DNA of 64,000 nucleotides, taken from positions 2,684,156 through 2,748,155 of the forward strand of contig NC_044917.1 of assembly GCF_003576645.1 (NCBI RefSeq), given 5' to 3'. Made by a program: the position numbers and the translations under genes. The notes under the pieces are model-generated. The model did not search any database and had not been told where the DNA came from. It was given only the letters and a program-made list of their open reading frames with translations. Each line of letters opens with the position of its first letter. Within the stretch, counting starts at the first letter, position 1. Below are positions 62,961 through 64,000 of this stretch, piece after piece. This stretch comes from Ipomoea triloba. Lineage: Eukaryota; Streptophyta; Magnoliopsida; Solanales; Convolvulaceae.

Positions 62961-63920
62961 CAAATCAAATACCGGAATAAAGTTTTAAGGATAGTGTGGG
63001 TATCCTAGAATAAAGTTTCATGCATAATATTGAGGTATAATTATTCAGCCCGTGTTAGTTTGAGTAGCAGTACACTTTTTTTTTTTTTAATAAATATATT
63101 GATGAGATAATTGAACTGAATCAACTCAAATACGTTATTATGACTCAATTTAGCTGTTTTGGTTTGATCTAAAGGCATTACTACTGAAATAAGAGATCCA
63201 CAAATCCATGAGAATCTATCCAAGAGGGGCGGTGGTCTTGGCTTAGTTCTTAAATAGTGAGTGGCATGCACATTAATTGTGATCAAACCTCCTTTTAAGG
63301 GCATTCCAACTGTTAGAAATAAAGTTATAAATAAATTTAAAAAAAATGAACTTTTAATTTTCTTATAGTAACATCCCTATACTGCTATACATGAATATAA
63401 TCGATCACTTCTCATTACATTTCGAGTGAATTACATCACTTTAGACACAAGTGTTAGTTAGACTCTATTTGAAGAACTTTTCCCTTCTTTTAACATTCGG
63501 AGTAATCAAATTTCTTTCACTTAAATCACAAGTGATTAATAAAAGCAATCTCAATTTTAATTGGACTAAGTTGAACCTTACATATATATTGACATGTTTG
63601 TATGGGTATGAAGTGGCTTGTGGACTGTGGCTTGAGACCAGCCCAACAAAGTTAGAGAGAGAGAGCAAAAAGTCCAAATTAAGATGAGAAAACTTGTCAA
63701 ATCTTGAACCGCAAGATGGATATAAATACACATTCTTGGAAGTTGGAACAAGTTCTGCCCATAGTGATGTGTCATAATTGGCTGATTATCTAGCCATCCC
63801 CAATATAATTTTTAGGTGAGTTTTTTGAATAATAAAAATTTATTGTTGAGTTTTAAACAAATGTGAGAAGTGAATTTTAATTAGTGTTTTTATCCTGCAA
63901 ATATGAAAAACCTGCGCCGC

Positions 63921-63923
<3 letters not shown>
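62961..63923. other. Intergenic, no gene seen
   Basis: AT-rich with short random frames only. Confidence 0.4.

Positions 63924-64000
<77 letters not shown>
63924..64000. repeat. 77-bp poly-T run reaching the window edge
   Basis: Uninterrupted T from 63924 to the last base. It could be the poly-A tail of a minus-strand retroposon whose body lies beyond, or the edge of an assembly gap. Confidence 0.95.

Overview
The window is nuclear DNA of a flowering plant. It is AT-rich, its genes have many short introns with plant-type splice sites, and it carries plant families (AMT1 ammonium transporter, TH2-type TenA/HAD protein, ILITYHIA/GCN1, GDSL esterases) as well as LINE, MULE, Tourist-like and Helitron-like remnants. 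It looks eudicot, but I cannot name the species. One run of Ns (45090-45723) and one stray N (22729) show it is a draft assembly. All gene models below were built by hand from splice sites, reading phase and family knowledge. No search was run.

Layout: (1) 1061-2809, minus: AMT1 ammonium transporter in two exons. (2) About 2.9-9.1 kb: gene-free and repeat-rich, with a Helitron-type 3' end, a long hairpin, a 242-bp tandem array and a dispersed repeat whose second copy is at 62.6-63.0 kb. (3) 9150-12066, minus: nine-exon gene for a small membrane protein with a plastid-type N-terminus. A 5'-truncated LINE (RNase H end) with an 18-bp target duplication sits in its fifth intron. (4) 12.1-14.3 kb: repeats and a decayed piece of the Pol III subunit gene found 7 kb away. 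(5) 14421-17591, plus: TH2-like thiamine-monophosphate phosphatase with an unusual (ASSSSK)n N-terminus. (6) 18453-19602, minus: RNA polymerase III subunit RPC10/C11, convergent with the TH2-like gene. (7) 20.2-22.9 kb: nested repeats, namely a minisatellite with inverted ends, an internally deleted LINE and a Tourist-like MITE. (8) 23389-48120, minus: a complete 60-exon GCN1/ILITYHIA gene, 2628 codons; the N gap lies in an intron. (9) 49807-57372, minus: two tandem five-exon GDSL esterase/lipase genes separated by a 1.44-kb MULE with a 9-bp target duplication. (10) 57.4-64.0 kb: no gene seen; a diverged tandem duplication, microsatellites and a terminal poly-T run.

The genes belong to unrelated housekeeping and metabolic roles: nitrogen uptake, thiamine salvage, tRNA/5S transcription, ribosome-stress signalling and extracellular lipid or ester hydrolysis. 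Nothing suggests a functional cluster apart from the GDSL tandem pair. The points most worth a second look are the altered HAD motif and repeat N-terminus of the TH2-like protein, two GC-AG introns supported by reading phase, the transposon insertions with readable target duplications, and repeat pairs shared between distant parts of the window.
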